From JASHPR01 sp963729365 (GTDB lineage Bacteria; Actinomycetota; Actinomycetes; Streptosporangiales; Streptosporangiaceae): a stretch of DNA of 64,000 nucleotides. The stretch is from assembly GCA_963729365.1 (NCBI GenBank), contig CAVSNQ010000023.1, positions 85,582 through 149,581 of the forward strand, written 5' to 3'. Below, piece after piece: positions 41,831-50,539 of this stretch (position 1 is the stretch's first letter; each line of letters starts with the position of its first letter). The notes under the pieces were generated by a model that saw only the letters and a list, made by a program, of their open reading frames with translations, was not told the DNA's origin and ran no database searches. The position numbers were made by a program, and so were the translations under genes.

Positions 41831-42706
41831 ATGGCGCTCTCAGCTTCACCGAGTTTCGGGATCGCGACCGCCCCGTCGCAGGTCGACTACCAGGACATCC
41901 TGCGGGTCTGGCGCGAGGCCGACACGATTCCCGCGATCGGCCACGCCTGGCTGTACGACCACCTCATGCCGATCTTTGGCGACCTCGACGGGCCGACCTA
42001 CGAGGGCTGGACCCTCCTCTCGGCCCTCGGGGCGCAGACCGAACGGCTCCGGATCGGGCTGATGGTGACCAGCAACCGGTTCCGGCCGCCGGCGATGCTG
42101 GCCAAGATCGCTGCAACCGCGGACGCCGTCTGCGGCGGCCGGCTCGAGTTCGGCATCGGCGCCGGCTCACGACCGAGCGTTCCCTTTGCCCGGCGCGAAT
42201 ACGAGGCGTACGGCCTGCCGTACCACGACGCCGCGTACGCGGTGGGCAGCCTCGCCGAGGCATGCACGATCATCCGGCGGTTGTGGACCGAGGACAAGCC
42301 GTTCGACTTCGACGGCGCCTACTACCATCTCACCGGGGCGTGGTGCAATCCCAAGCCGCTCCAGCGTCCGCATCCGCCGATCCTCATCGGCGGCCGCTCG
42401 CTTGGGACGTTGCGCGTGGTCGCCGAGCACGCCGACGTATGGAACATGCCCGGCGGCGGCCTCGACGACGCCGTCGACCGCAGTGCGCTGCTCGACCGCC
42501 TCTGCGCCGAGGTCGGCCGCGAGCCCGCTTCGATCACCCGCTCGATCATCCTGCCGGTCTCCTACGACCGGCCCGCCGCCACGAGGGACGCGCTCCGCGG
42601 GGCGGTCGGCGCAGGCTTTGCGCACGTCGTGTTGAGCCTGTCCGCCCCGTACCCGGCCGCCGTGGCACAGTGGGTCGCCGACGAGATCATCAGCCCGTCG
42701 GCCTAG
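41831..42706 (+). CDS. LLM-class flavin-dependent oxidoreductase
   Basis: A 291-residue luciferase-like monooxygenase of the F420- or FMN-dependent kind. Family segments: HAWLYDHLMPIFGDLDG, RLRIGLMVTSNRFRPPAMLA, GRLEFGIGAGSRPS, and HPPILIGGRSLGTLRVVAEH. It should oxidise or reduce a small organic compound with reduced flavin or F420. Start ATG 41831 has AGGAG eight bases upstream. It is divergent from the TetR gene, whose operators lie in its promoter, so the substrate or a related compound probably induces it. Confidence 0.9.
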   Translation: MALSASPSFGIATAPSQVDYQDILRVWREADTIPAIGHAWLYDHLMPIFGDLDGPTYEGWTLLSALGAQTERLRIGLMVTSNRFRPPAMLAKIAATADAVCGGRLEFGIGAGSRPSVPFARREYEAYGLPYHDAAYAVGSLAEACTIIRRLWTEDKPFDFDGAYYHLTGAWCNPKPLQRPHPPILIGGRSLGTLRVVAEHADVWNMPGGGLDDAVDRSALLDRLCAEVGREPASITRSIILPVSYDRPAATRDALRGAVGAGFAHVVLSLSAPYPAAVAQWVADEIISPSA

Positions 42707-42714
42707 CCTGGCCG

Positions 42715-42740
42715 CCGCCTATCTATCTATATCTAGGCGG
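42715..42740. terminator. Bidirectional terminator-like hairpin
   Basis: CCGCCTA (42715-42721) pairs with TAGGCGG (42734-42740) around an AT-rich 12-base loop of CTAT units. It lies between the convergent LLM oxidoreductase and MarR genes; the MarR stop is inside the right arm. There is no long T-tract, so strength is uncertain. Confidence 0.55.
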
Positions 42741-43182
42741 TGTCTTTCATCGCGATGCGGTGGCCGGCTGCCCGCAGCCGGGCGAGCGTCGCGGCGAACT
42801 GGCGCAGCGTCCGCTCCGGCAGTGCGGCACCGAGCCAGCGCTGCAGCTCGTCGTCGAAGGCCACCCCGGCGGCGGTGAACAGGCGCTGGCCTTCCGGCGT
42901 CAGCTCCAGCAGCGACGATCGCCGGTCGGCTGGGTTCGGCAGCCTCCGGCAGTAGCCGCTGGCCTCGATCCGGTCGACCAGCTTGCTGGTGCCGCCGGTC
43001 GTTATCCCGAGTTCGTTCGCGATGTCGTAAACACGGCAGCCCGGGAGCCTGTCCATCACCGACATCGGCTCGAAGTGTGTCAGCGGCAGGTTGAACTCGC
43101 TCTTCAGCCTGGCGTCAACCGCGTTCCAGAGCTCGATCTCGAACCGGATGATGTCGTTGAAGAGCCGCCTCAGGTCCGACAC
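42733..43182 (-). CDS. MarR-family transcriptional regulator
   Basis: A 149-residue MarR regulator. The winged helix is VYDIANELGITTGGTSKLVD, with the wing NPADRRSSLLELTPEG and flanking dimerisation helices. GTG 43182 was chosen over the upstream TTG because GGGAGG precedes it at a fair distance. It is divergent from the NADP reductase/MDR pair, and the palindrome ATTCCATGGAAT (43282-43293) lies in the shared promoter, so it probably controls that pair. Confidence 0.88.
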   Translation of the reverse strand: MSDLRRLFNDIIRFEIELWNAVDARLKSEFNLPLTHFEPMSVMDRLPGCRVYDIANELGITTGGTSKLVDRIEASGYCRRLPNPADRRSSLLELTPEGQRLFTAAGVAFDDELQRWLGAALPERTLRQFAATLARLRAAGHRIAMKDTA

Positions 43183-43281
43183 GCCCGGGCCCACCTCCCC
43201 ATGTCGGCGCAAGCTTACTGCCTGCGAGGAAGTGGCTTCCAGAACCAGTAGATTCCAAGTCGCTTGCTTCCTCAGATGCGG

Positions 43282-43293
43282 ATTCCATGGAAT
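43282..43293. promoter_or_regulatory. Palindromic site, probable MarR operator
   Basis: ATTCCATGGAAT is a perfect 12-bp palindrome located between the MarR gene and the divergent reductase gene. Size and place fit a MarR dimer site. No second copy is seen. Confidence 0.6.
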
Positions 43294-43366
43294 GTTATTC
43301 TAGCTTCGGCGCGGGCCGCCGCAGCGCGGGGCCGCTCTCCAGGAACCCTCGGGAGGAGATGGCGTA

Positions 43367-44008
43367 ATGACCACGATCGGAATCATCGGCAGCGGGCACG
43401 TCGGCAGGAGCATCGCCAAGGCGGCGATCGCCCACGGCTACGACGTGGTGCTCAGCAGCTCACAGGGACCGGATTCGCTGGCCGGCCTGGTGCGCGATCT
43501 CGGGCCGCACGTACGGGCGGCCACGCCGGCCGAGGCGGCCGCGGCGGGCGACTTCGCGATCGTGGCGATCCCGATCACCACCGTCGGCCAGGTGCCGGCA
43601 GCGCCGCTGGCGGGGAAGGTCGTCATGGCAACGATCAACTACTTCCCGCAGCGCGACGGCCACATCCCCGAGATCGACAACGGCACGACGACCGTGCCGG
43701 GCGTGCTGCAGGCGCACCTGCCGGCCAGCCACGTCGTGCGGGCCTTCAGCATGATCGATGCGGCAGACATGTCGGACGACGGCCACCCGGCTGGCGACCC
43801 GAAGCGGCGGGCGCTCGCGCTCGCTGGGGACGACCCGGCCGCCAGGGAACTGGTCGCCAAGCTCTACGACGAGTTCGGCTTCGACGCGGTGGACCTGGGC
43901 GGCCTTGCCGAGAGCTGGCGCGTGGACCCCGGCCAGGCCGCGTTCGTCACCCGCCAGAACCTGGCCGAGCTGCAGGCGAACGTCGCGAACGCAAAGCGCC
44001 CCTCATGA
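43367..44008 (+). CDS. NADPH-dependent F420-reductase-like / NAD(P)-binding oxidoreductase
   Basis: A 213-residue Rossmann protein. The N-terminal GIIGSGHVGRSIAKAAIAHG loop, the VVLSSSQGP pair of Ser/Arg-type phosphate contacts, and the central AIVAIPITTVGQVPAAPLAG match the F420H2:NADP+ oxidoreductase-like family (NADPH side). It may reduce F420 or an unknown substrate. Start ATG 43367 has GGAGGAG upstream. Its stop overlaps the MDR gene (ATGA), so the two form one operon. Confidence 0.82.
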   Translation: MTTIGIIGSGHVGRSIAKAAIAHGYDVVLSSSQGPDSLAGLVRDLGPHVRAATPAEAAAAGDFAIVAIPITTVGQVPAAPLAGKVVMATINYFPQRDGHIPEIDNGTTTVPGVLQAHLPASHVVRAFSMIDAADMSDDGHPAGDPKRRALALAGDDPAARELVAKLYDEFGFDAVDLGGLAESWRVDPGQAAFVTRQNLAELQANVANAKRPS

Positions 44009-45003
44009 CGCGGGAGACACCCCGGAGCCGCAGGGCTGGGCCGGTGACCGGGGCGCGCAAGTGGGTCGCCGTCGACTTCGGCGGCCCCGAGGTGCTGCGC
44101 TGCATCGACGTCGATGTGCCGGACCCCGGTCATGGCGAGGTGACCATCGACGTGCGCGGGGCGGGACTGAATCCCGCCGACGCCAAGCACATCGCGCCCG
44201 GCCAGGACTCCAGGCTGCTGCCGCTGTCGATCGGGTACGAGGCGGCCGGGGTGGTCACCGAAGTCGGGCCCGGCACCGATCTCGCATCCGGCGGCGGGGC
44301 GGTCGGGGACGAGGTCGTCGCATCGCCGGTCACCGGCGGCTACGCCACCGCGATCACGGTCCCGGCGTCCAGCGTGTTCGCCAAGCCGACCACGCTGGAC
44401 TTTGCCGAGGCCGCCAGCCTGCTGCTGGTCGCGACGACAGCGGCGGACCTGCTGCACGCCTCCGCAGCGCGGGAAGGCGAGACCGTGCTGCTGCACGGTG
44501 CCGCCGGGGCAGTCGGTGTCATGGTGCTGCAGCAGGCCCGCCGGCTCGGGGTGCGGGTGATCGGAACCGCGAGCCAGCCGAATTTCGGCTATGTCCGGCG
44601 GTTCGGCGGCACCCCGGTGCAGTATGGCCCTGGCCTGCTTGATCGCGTCAGGGCCGCCGCCCCCGAGGGCGTCGCCGCCGGGCTCGACACGGTCGGCAGC
44701 GACGAGGCGGGCGACGTCTCGCTCGCCTTGGTCAGTGACCGCAAACGGGTGGTCACGATCGCCGCCGCGCCGCGGGCCAAGGCGGACGGGTACGTGTTCG
44801 TCGGCGGGTCGAATCCGGAAAGCGGGCCGTTCCGGGCCCGGGCGCGCAGCGGGCTGCTGAAGCAGGCTCAGGACGGCGAGCTGGTCGTGCCGATGGCGCG
44901 GACGTTCGCGTTCGAGGACGCTCCGGCCGCGTTCACGATGCTCACCAGCCCGCACGCGCCCGGCAAGCTCGCCCTGGTCAACGAGGGCCCGGCCACGGGG
45001 TGA
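44005..45003 (+). CDS. MDR quinone oxidoreductase-like protein
   Basis: A 332-residue zinc-free MDR. GroES-like half with AGLNPADAKHIAPGQDSRLL and SIGYEAAGVVTEVGPGTD; nucleotide loop VLLHGAAGAVGVMVLQQARR near residue 160; end DAPAAFTMLTSPHAPGKLAL. It reduces quinones, enones or related electrophiles with NADPH. Start ATG 44005 overlaps the upstream reductase stop by four bases. Together with that reductase and the MarR gene it looks like an electrophile-response unit; this is inference. Confidence 0.88.
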   Translation: MTRETPRSRRAGPVTGARKWVAVDFGGPEVLRCIDVDVPDPGHGEVTIDVRGAGLNPADAKHIAPGQDSRLLPLSIGYEAAGVVTEVGPGTDLASGGGAVGDEVVASPVTGGYATAITVPASSVFAKPTTLDFAEAASLLLVATTAADLLHASAAREGETVLLHGAAGAVGVMVLQQARRLGVRVIGTASQPNFGYVRRFGGTPVQYGPGLLDRVRAAAPEGVAAGLDTVGSDEAGDVSLALVSDRKRVVTIAAAPRAKADGYVFVGGSNPESGPFRARARSGLLKQAQDGELVVPMARTFAFEDAPAAFTMLTSPHAPGKLALVNEGPATG

Positions 45004-45027
45004 CCGCGGTGACGCAGCGGCGGGGCG

Positions 45028-46068
45028 TCAGGCGCCGGCCGCGAGCAGTGCCGTAACCGCGGCCTCGGCCTCGGCGGGAGCCGGCAGCGTCGCGGGCAGC
45101 GCGGGGATCCCTGGCAGCAGCCCGTCGGCCTGGTAGCGGGTGATCAGCCGGGGATCGATGTAGGACGCTCGGGCCACGGTCGGGGTGTCGCCGAGCCACT
45201 CGGCGACGCCACGGACGCTGGCGGCGATCACCCGGGTGCGGCCGCGGGCCGTGCCTGGCGAGTCCGCGTTCGCCAGCAGCAGCGCCATCAGCACGGTGGC
45301 GTTCCAGGTGCGGAACTCCTTGGCGGTGAAGTGCGCGCCGGCCCGCGCCGCGATGTACTCGCTCACATCGTGCGAGCGCAGCGGGTGCCAGGTGCCGTCA
45401 CGCTCCCAGGCGAACAGCGCGTCCAGGCCGTTGTCGCTGCTGGCCAGCGCGCGTACGGTCGGCAGCACGGCCGGGTCGGTGACCGTGATCTCCCGGTGCT
45501 TGCCCTCCTTGGCGACGTAGTCGAACCTGATGCCGTGCCGGGTCACGGTCACGTGCCGCTTCTCCAGCGTGGTCGCGCCGTAGTGGTGGTCCAGCTCGGC
45601 GTACTTCTCGCCGCCGATCCGGAACAGTCCCAGATCGATCAGCCGGACCGCACCGGAGGCGACGCGGTCCCGGTTCAGATCCCGGCGCCGCAGGTCGTGC
45701 ACGGTGGCCGCGCGGAGCTCGGGCAGCGCTCCGGCGAACCTGAGCATGTGCGAGAACTTCTGTGCGTCGCGCTGCTCGCGCCACAGCTGGTGGTAGCGGT
45801 ACTGAGTCCGGCCCCTGCTGTCCACGCCGGTGGCCTGGATGTGGCCCAGCGGGTCGGCCGAGATCCAGACATTCGTCCAGGCCGGCGGGATCGCCAGCGA
45901 GCCGATCCGCAGCAGCGTCTCCGCGTCGGTGACCGGCGCACCCGATGGGCTGTCATACCGGAAGCGGGTACCGTCCCGGCGGCGGGTGATCCCCGGGCCG
46001 TGCGGGTCGCTGCGCGTCAGCCCGGGAACCGCGGCACCCGGGCCCTGCTGCTGTGGCTCGATGCTCAT
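45028..46068 (-). CDS. DNA topoisomerase IB (poxvirus-type)
   Basis: A 346-residue type IB topoisomerase. The catalytic region includes RLIDLGLFRIGGEKYAE (first Arg), the KEGK-type Lys segment YVAKEGKHREI, FRTWNATVLMALLLA with the second Arg and nearby residues, and the Tyr nucleophile in ARASYIDPRLI. It relaxes supercoils by a 3'-phosphotyrosine link. Size matches bacterial homologues. Start ATG 46068 follows AAGGTGG; a GTG directly before it is possible. It stands alone between convergent and divergent neighbours. Confidence 0.92.
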   Translation of the reverse strand: MSIEPQQQGPGAAVPGLTRSDPHGPGITRRRDGTRFRYDSPSGAPVTDAETLLRIGSLAIPPAWTNVWISADPLGHIQATGVDSRGRTQYRYHQLWREQRDAQKFSHMLRFAGALPELRAATVHDLRRRDLNRDRVASGAVRLIDLGLFRIGGEKYAELDHHYGATTLEKRHVTVTRHGIRFDYVAKEGKHREITVTDPAVLPTVRALASSDNGLDALFAWERDGTWHPLRSHDVSEYIAARAGAHFTAKEFRTWNATVLMALLLANADSPGTARGRTRVIAASVRGVAEWLGDTPTVARASYIDPRLITRYQADGLLPGIPALPATLPAPAEAEAAVTALLAAGA

Positions 46069-46219
46069 CACTCACCACCTTCGCACGCCGGGCCGGCCGG
46101 GACTCCGGCGCCAGCATATCGCTTCCATATAGCTTGCTTCTGCGGAAGCGAAAGGCCACGGCATGGTGCGCCGCCCGGAAGGCCATCGGCGCTGCCTCTC
46201 TCACCGGACGCCTGATCCG

Positions 46220-47251
46220 CTAGCCGCTCAGGGCGTCACGGCAGATGGTGAGTGCCTGCTTGATGTCGGTGCCGGTGATGCCGTGATGGGTCACGAAGCG
46301 CACCCGGTCCGGGCCGGGCGCGCCGCCACGCAGGCCGAGCTTTGAGCACGCCGCCAGGAAGCCGGCCGAGCTCATGCCCGTCAGCCGGAAGGACACGATG
46401 TCCGTCTGGACCCTGGTCAGGTCGCAGTCGACCCCGGGCAGCCCGGCCAGGCCCTCGGCGAGCGTGCGGGCGTTCTCGTGGTCCTCGGCGAGCCGGTCAA
46501 CCATCGTGTCCAGGGCCACCAGTCCCGCCGCGGCCAGTACGCCGGCCTGGCGCATGCCGCCGCCCAGCATCTTGCGCCACTTCCGCGCTTCGGCGATCTT
46601 GCCGGCTGGCCCGCACAGCACGCTGCCGACCGGGCAGCTCAGTCCCTTGGACAGGCAGAACGTGACCGTGTCGGCGACCTCGGCGATGTCCCGGGCGGCC
46701 GCTCCGGTGGCGATGGCCGCGTTGAAGATCCGGGCGCCGTCCATGTGCACGGCCAGGCCGTGGGCGCGGGCGGTCTCGCCGGCCTGGCGCAGGTCCGCCA
46801 GGGGCCAGGCGACGCCCCCGTGCCGGTTGTGCGTGTTCTCGATCACGACGGCTGCCGAGAGCGGCTGGTGATCATCGTGGCGTGGCCGCAGTACGGCCAG
46901 GATCTGCTCCGGTGCCAGCACACCCCGCTCCGTCGGCACCTGCCGGACCTGGATGCCGCCGACCACGGCCGCTCCGGCCGCCTCGTTCAGGAACAGGTGC
47001 GAGGAGGCTTCGGCGATGATCTCCTGCCCGGAGCGTGCGTTGACCAGCACGCCGAGCAGGTTGCCCATGGTCCCGCTGGCCACGAAGAGCGCGGCCTCCT
47101 TGCCCAGCCGCTCAGCCGCCGTCTGCTCCAGCTGGTTCACGGTCGGGTCGTCCCGCAGCACGTCGTCGCCGAGCGGCGCGCTGGCCATGGCCCGCAGCAT
47201 GGCCTCCGTCGGGAGGGTCACCGTGTCGGAACGCAGATCGATATCGGTCAC
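46220..47251 (-). CDS. ltaE: Low-specificity L-threonine aldolase
   Basis: A 343-residue PLP enzyme of fold type I. N-terminal DLRSDTVTLPTEAMLRAM, the cofactor region ASGTMGNLLGVLV, the Asp/His-containing HMDGARIFNAAIATG, and the PLP Lys in VTFCLSKGLSCPVGS are typical. It cleaves L-threonine and allo-threonine to glycine and acetaldehyde. Start GTG 47251 has GAGGGG upstream. It is divergent from the restriction endonuclease gene and is probably unrelated to it in function. Confidence 0.92.
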   Translation of the reverse strand: MTDIDLRSDTVTLPTEAMLRAMASAPLGDDVLRDDPTVNQLEQTAAERLGKEAALFVASGTMGNLLGVLVNARSGQEIIAEASSHLFLNEAAGAAVVGGIQVRQVPTERGVLAPEQILAVLRPRHDDHQPLSAAVVIENTHNRHGGVAWPLADLRQAGETARAHGLAVHMDGARIFNAAIATGAAARDIAEVADTVTFCLSKGLSCPVGSVLCGPAGKIAEARKWRKMLGGGMRQAGVLAAAGLVALDTMVDRLAEDHENARTLAEGLAGLPGVDCDLTRVQTDIVSFRLTGMSSAGFLAACSKLGLRGGAPGPDRVRFVTHHGITGTDIKQALTICRDALSG

Positions 47252-47353
47252 GCTAAAGCCCCTCTGTGCTGGTCCGGCCCACGGTTACATCCTGGCACCT
47301 GCCGGATTGGTGCCAGAATCGCTGTCGTCCGTCAGCCGCCAGTGGAGGCACCC

Positions 47354-48115
47354 GTGACCGCTCCGTTCGCCCGCGCCCTGCTGGGCTGGAAGCCGAGCAG
47401 CAAGAACAAGCTGGGCTGGCCGCTGGTGCCGAACTTCGCGGACGTCGACAACGCGGAGTCCATCCGGATCGGCGCCGGGATGCTCGAATTTCTCGGCGTG
47501 GCCAGCGGCGCCGCCTCCGCCGTCCCGAAGGACCCGGGCGGGCCGCTGGAGCTCGCGGTCCGCGATCACCTCGCCGATCACCTTCCCCGCGCGCACGCGG
47601 ACCGGGCCTGGCTGGTGGCCCGCGGGGCGATCATCACCCAGTTTGACCAGTACGCCCACCTCAGCAAGGTCGCCGAGCTGGTGCGCGCCAACCCGGAGCT
47701 GCGCATCACCGTGGGCATGGACTACCTCATCAAGCCGGACGTGACCGTCGCCCTGGGGGAGGTGACGACGGCTTCCGGGCTGCCGCCGCTGCACGCGGCG
47801 ATTTCGTGCAAGTGGACGATCCGGTCCGACCGGGTGCAGAACATCCGGCACGAGTGCCTGCAGATGATCCGCCACCGCCGCGGCCGGCAGCCGCACCTGG
47901 TGACCGTGACGGCCGAGCCGCTGCCGAGCCGCCTGGCCTCGATCGCGCGGGGAACCGGCGAGGTAGACGCGGTCTACCACGTCGCGTTCGACGCGGTCGA
48001 TGCGAGCGTGACCGAGAACGCCAACGCCGAGCAGCAGGAGGCGTGGCGGGAAGTCGTCGGCCAGCGGCGCCTGCTCAGCTACGAGTTCCTGGCCCAGACC
48101 CTGGCCTCATGGTGA
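47354..48115 (+). CDS. NgoMIV-like type II restriction endonuclease
   Basis: A 253-residue PD-(D/E)XK enzyme. The strongest marks are GMDYLIKPDVTVAL (metal Asp near 129), AAISCKWTIRSDRVQNIRHE with the SxK pair near 151-153, an N-terminal Glu (near 66) and ISCK-proximal VTAEPLPSRLASIA. All of these are placed as in NgoMIV, which cuts GCCGGC. It is about 30 residues shorter than NgoMIV. Start GTG 47354 has GGAGG five bases upstream. It precedes the cytosine methyltransferase gene by 76 bases on the same strand, forming a type II system. Recognition of GCCGGC or a close site is inference from homology. Confidence 0.88.
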   Translation: MTAPFARALLGWKPSSKNKLGWPLVPNFADVDNAESIRIGAGMLEFLGVASGAASAVPKDPGGPLELAVRDHLADHLPRAHADRAWLVARGAIITQFDQYAHLSKVAELVRANPELRITVGMDYLIKPDVTVALGEVTTASGLPPLHAAISCKWTIRSDRVQNIRHECLQMIRHRRGRQPHLVTVTAEPLPSRLASIARGTGEVDAVYHVAFDAVDASVTENANAEQQEAWREVVGQRRLLSYEFLAQTLASW

Positions 48116-48191
48116 CCGCGTACCGGCGTGGGATACACCGATTGTCGGTGCCTGCGGGCACAATCAACCTGATGCGAGTGCTGGAGGAACC

Positions 48192-49193
48192 GTGGGCGAA
48201 CTGACCTGCCTGGAGATCTGCGCTGGCGCCGGCGGTCAGTCTCTCGGCCTGGAGCAGGCCGGCTTCGCCCACGAGGCGGCGGTCGAGATCGACCCGGACG
48301 CCTGCGAGACGCTCCGGGTCAACCGCGGTTCCGAGTGGAAGATCATCGAGGGCGACGTGCACAGCCTGGACGGGCGCGCCTTCACCGGTATCGACCTGCT
48401 CTCCGGTGGCGTGCCCTGCCCGCCGTTCTCCATTGCCGGGAAGCGGCTCGGCCAGGAGGACGACCGGGACCTGTTCCCGCAGGCGCTCCGCCTGATCGAG
48501 GAGACCGGCCCGCGCGCGGTGCTGCTGGAGAACGTGAAGGGGCTGGCCACCCACCGCTTCGACGGCTACCGGGCCCAGGTGCTCGAGTGCCTGCACGGGC
48601 TCGGCTACCAGACCTGGTGGGATCTCGTGCAGGCCAGCGACCACGGGGTTCCGCAGTTGCGGCCCCGGTTCGTGCTCGTGGCCATGCAGGACCCCTGGGC
48701 GGCCCGGTTCCGGTGGCCGCAGCCGTCGGCGAGCCCGCCGCCGACCGTCGGCGAGACGCTGCACGACCTGATGAGCGCGGGCGGCTGGCCGGGAGCGGAC
48801 GGCTGGCGGGACCGGGCCCGGGGCATCGCGCCGACGATCGTCGGCGGCAGCAAGAAGCACGGCGGCCCGGACCTGGGCCCGACCCGGGCGCGGGAGGCGT
48901 GGAAGCTGCTGGGGGTCGACGGCATTGGCGTCGCCAACGAGCCGCCCGGACCCGAGGTCCCGGTCGGCGCCCTGCCCAAGCTGACCACCCGCATGGTCGC
49001 CCGGATCCAGGGTTTCCCGGACACGTGGACGTTCTCCGGCCGCAAGACCGCCGCCTACCGCCAGGTCGGCAACGCCTTTCCGCCGCCGGTGGCCAGGGCC
49101 CTGGGCACGGCAATCCGCGACGCGCTGACCACGGCCGCGTCCGCGCCGCTGGCCACCGACCTCGGCCACCACGCCAGCCTCGCCGCGAGCTGA
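48192..49193 (+). CDS. DNA (cytosine-5-)-methyltransferase
   Basis: A 333-residue C5-cytosine methyltransferase. Motif I LEICAGAGGQSLGLEQAGF, motif IV GGVPCPPFSIAGK (catalytic Cys), motif VI VLLENVKG, motif VIII VPQLRPRFVLVAM, and motif X QVGNAFPPPVARALG are in order. The target recognition region lies between motifs VIII and IX (about 190-270). Start GTG 48192 has GGAGG four bases upstream. As partner of the NgoMIV-like nuclease it should modify the same site and protect the host; no control protein gene is seen. Confidence 0.94.
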   Translation: MGELTCLEICAGAGGQSLGLEQAGFAHEAAVEIDPDACETLRVNRGSEWKIIEGDVHSLDGRAFTGIDLLSGGVPCPPFSIAGKRLGQEDDRDLFPQALRLIEETGPRAVLLENVKGLATHRFDGYRAQVLECLHGLGYQTWWDLVQASDHGVPQLRPRFVLVAMQDPWAARFRWPQPSASPPPTVGETLHDLMSAGGWPGADGWRDRARGIAPTIVGGSKKHGGPDLGPTRAREAWKLLGVDGIGVANEPPGPEVPVGALPKLTTRMVARIQGFPDTWTFSGRKTAAYRQVGNAFPPPVARALGTAIRDALTTAASAPLATDLGHHASLAAS

Positions 49194-49294
49194 CCCGGCC
49201 GGCGCCTGGCGCCGGGAGCATGTGACAGCCTCCAGCGGCCGGTCACGGTAGCGAATCGGCTTCAAATATCCGTCAGCTGACCGATGTCTCCGCG

Positions 49295-49332
49295 TGCAAG
49301 TTGCATGAATATTTTCCTGCAATTGCTTGCAG
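49295..49332. promoter_or_regulatory. Two TTGCA/TGCAA palindromes upstream of the flavohemoglobin gene
   Basis: TGCAAGTTGCA (49295-49305) is a perfect 11-bp palindrome, and CTGCAATTGCTTGCAG (49317-49332) pairs CTGCAA with TTGCAG. Their centres are about 24 bases apart, two helical turns. They lie 86-123 bases before the TTG start of the flavohemoglobin-like gene in an otherwise AT-richer stretch. A repressor or activator responding to nitric oxide or oxygen is the natural guess; the regulator is not identified. Confidence 0.6.
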
Positions 49333-49417
49333 TACGGCACGATCGGCTCCCGGTGACCGGAGGCCAGCGGGTCACAGTCGGCCAGCCAGGCGGCGACGGG
49401 GGAGAAAGGCGGGACTG

Positions 49418-50539
49418 TTGGACGTCGTCCGGCTGCGGGAGAGCTTCGCCCGTGTCGCGATGCACGGCGACGAGCTGCCGCTGTTCTTCTACTCCGATCT
49501 GTTCATCAAGCATCCCGAGGTGCGGGACCTGTTCCCGGTCTCGATGGCGGCGCAGCGCAGCCACCTTGTCGATGCCCTCGTGAAGATCGTTTCGCAAGTC
49601 GACAGCGTCGATGATCTGACCGCGTTCTTGCAGGGGCTTGGCCGTGATCACCGCAAGTTCGGCGCCGTCGCCGAGCACTACGATGCCGTGGGCGCCAGCC
49701 TGCTGGCGACCCTGGAGCACTTCTCCGGCCCGGCCTGGACGCCGGAGCTGGCGGCCGACTGGAAGGCGGCCTACGACCTTATCGGCTCGGTGATGATCAC
49801 GGCGGCTCGCGCGGACGAGCAGCTGCGGCCGGCCTTCTGGCGGGGCACGGTCGTTGCCCAGGAGCGGAGGGCGTTCGATGTCTCGGTGCTGTCCGTGCGG
49901 CCGGAGCCGCACATGGACTACCTGCCGGGGCAGTCCGTGGCGATCGAGTGCCCGAGCCGCCCGAAGCTGTGGCGCTACTACTCGATGGCGAACGCGCCGC
50001 GTCCGGACGGGCTGCTGGACTTCCATATCCGGCTGGTCGACGGCGGCGCGGTGAGCATGGCGCTGACGAGCGACGCGATCGCCGACACCGAGCTGAGGCT
50101 GGGGCCTCCGGTCGGCGCCCTGACGCTGCGCCAGCCCGCGTCCGGCCGGGACCTCCTGCTCGTGGCGGGGAGCACCGGGCTGGCCCCGCTGAAGGCGATC
50201 CTCGAGCAGGTGACGGCGTTCCCGCAGCCGCCGCGGGTACGCCTGTTCTTCGGTGCCCGGGCCGCGGACGGGCTGTACGACCTGGAAAGCCTGGAGAAGG
50301 CGGCCGCCCAGCACCCCTGGCTGACCGTCACGCCGGTCCTTCCGGCCGCCGGATCCGGGTTCGCCGGCGAGACCGGCAGCCTCCCGGACGTGGTGGCCCG
50401 GCACGGCGACTGGTACGGGCACAACGCCTACGTGGCCGGCCCGACCGAAATGGTGCAGGAAACCCTCGCCCGCCTGACTTCCGCGGGCATGGCGCAGGAC
50501 GACATACACATCGAGGATTTCGGGTGGAGTGAACCTTGA
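49418..50539 (+). CDS. Flavohemoglobin-like protein (globin plus FAD/NAD reductase)
   Basis: A 373-residue two-domain protein. Residues 1-135 are a globin: FFYSDLFIKHPEVRDLFP with the B10 Tyr and CD1 Phe, and RDHRKFGAVAEHY with the proximal His near 78. Residues 140-230 bind FAD (PKLWRYYSMANAP), and 230-373 bind NAD(P)H (VAGSTGLAPLKAILEQ and the end IHIEDFGWS). Members convert NO to nitrate with O2. Start TTG 49418 follows AAAGGCGGG; the frame is open further upstream, where the palindromic sites lie. It is convergent with a nitric oxide synthase gene, so it may limit the NO made. Coupled to the DivIVA-like gene by TTGA. Confidence 0.88.
   Translation: MDVVRLRESFARVAMHGDELPLFFYSDLFIKHPEVRDLFPVSMAAQRSHLVDALVKIVSQVDSVDDLTAFLQGLGRDHRKFGAVAEHYDAVGASLLATLEHFSGPAWTPELAADWKAAYDLIGSVMITAARADEQLRPAFWRGTVVAQERRAFDVSVLSVRPEPHMDYLPGQSVAIECPSRPKLWRYYSMANAPRPDGLLDFHIRLVDGGAVSMALTSDAIADTELRLGPPVGALTLRQPASGRDLLLVAGSTGLAPLKAILEQVTAFPQPPRVRLFFGARAADGLYDLESLEKAAAQHPWLTVTPVLPAAGSGFAGETGSLPDVVARHGDWYGHNAYVAGPTEMVQETLARLTSAGMAQDDIHIEDFGWSEP

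Noticed and set aside
47354..49193. Depletion of GCCGGC as a sign of an old restriction system
   Set aside because: The hexamer is easily found in the window (for example near 25703), so no avoidance is visible by eye; a proper count is needed.
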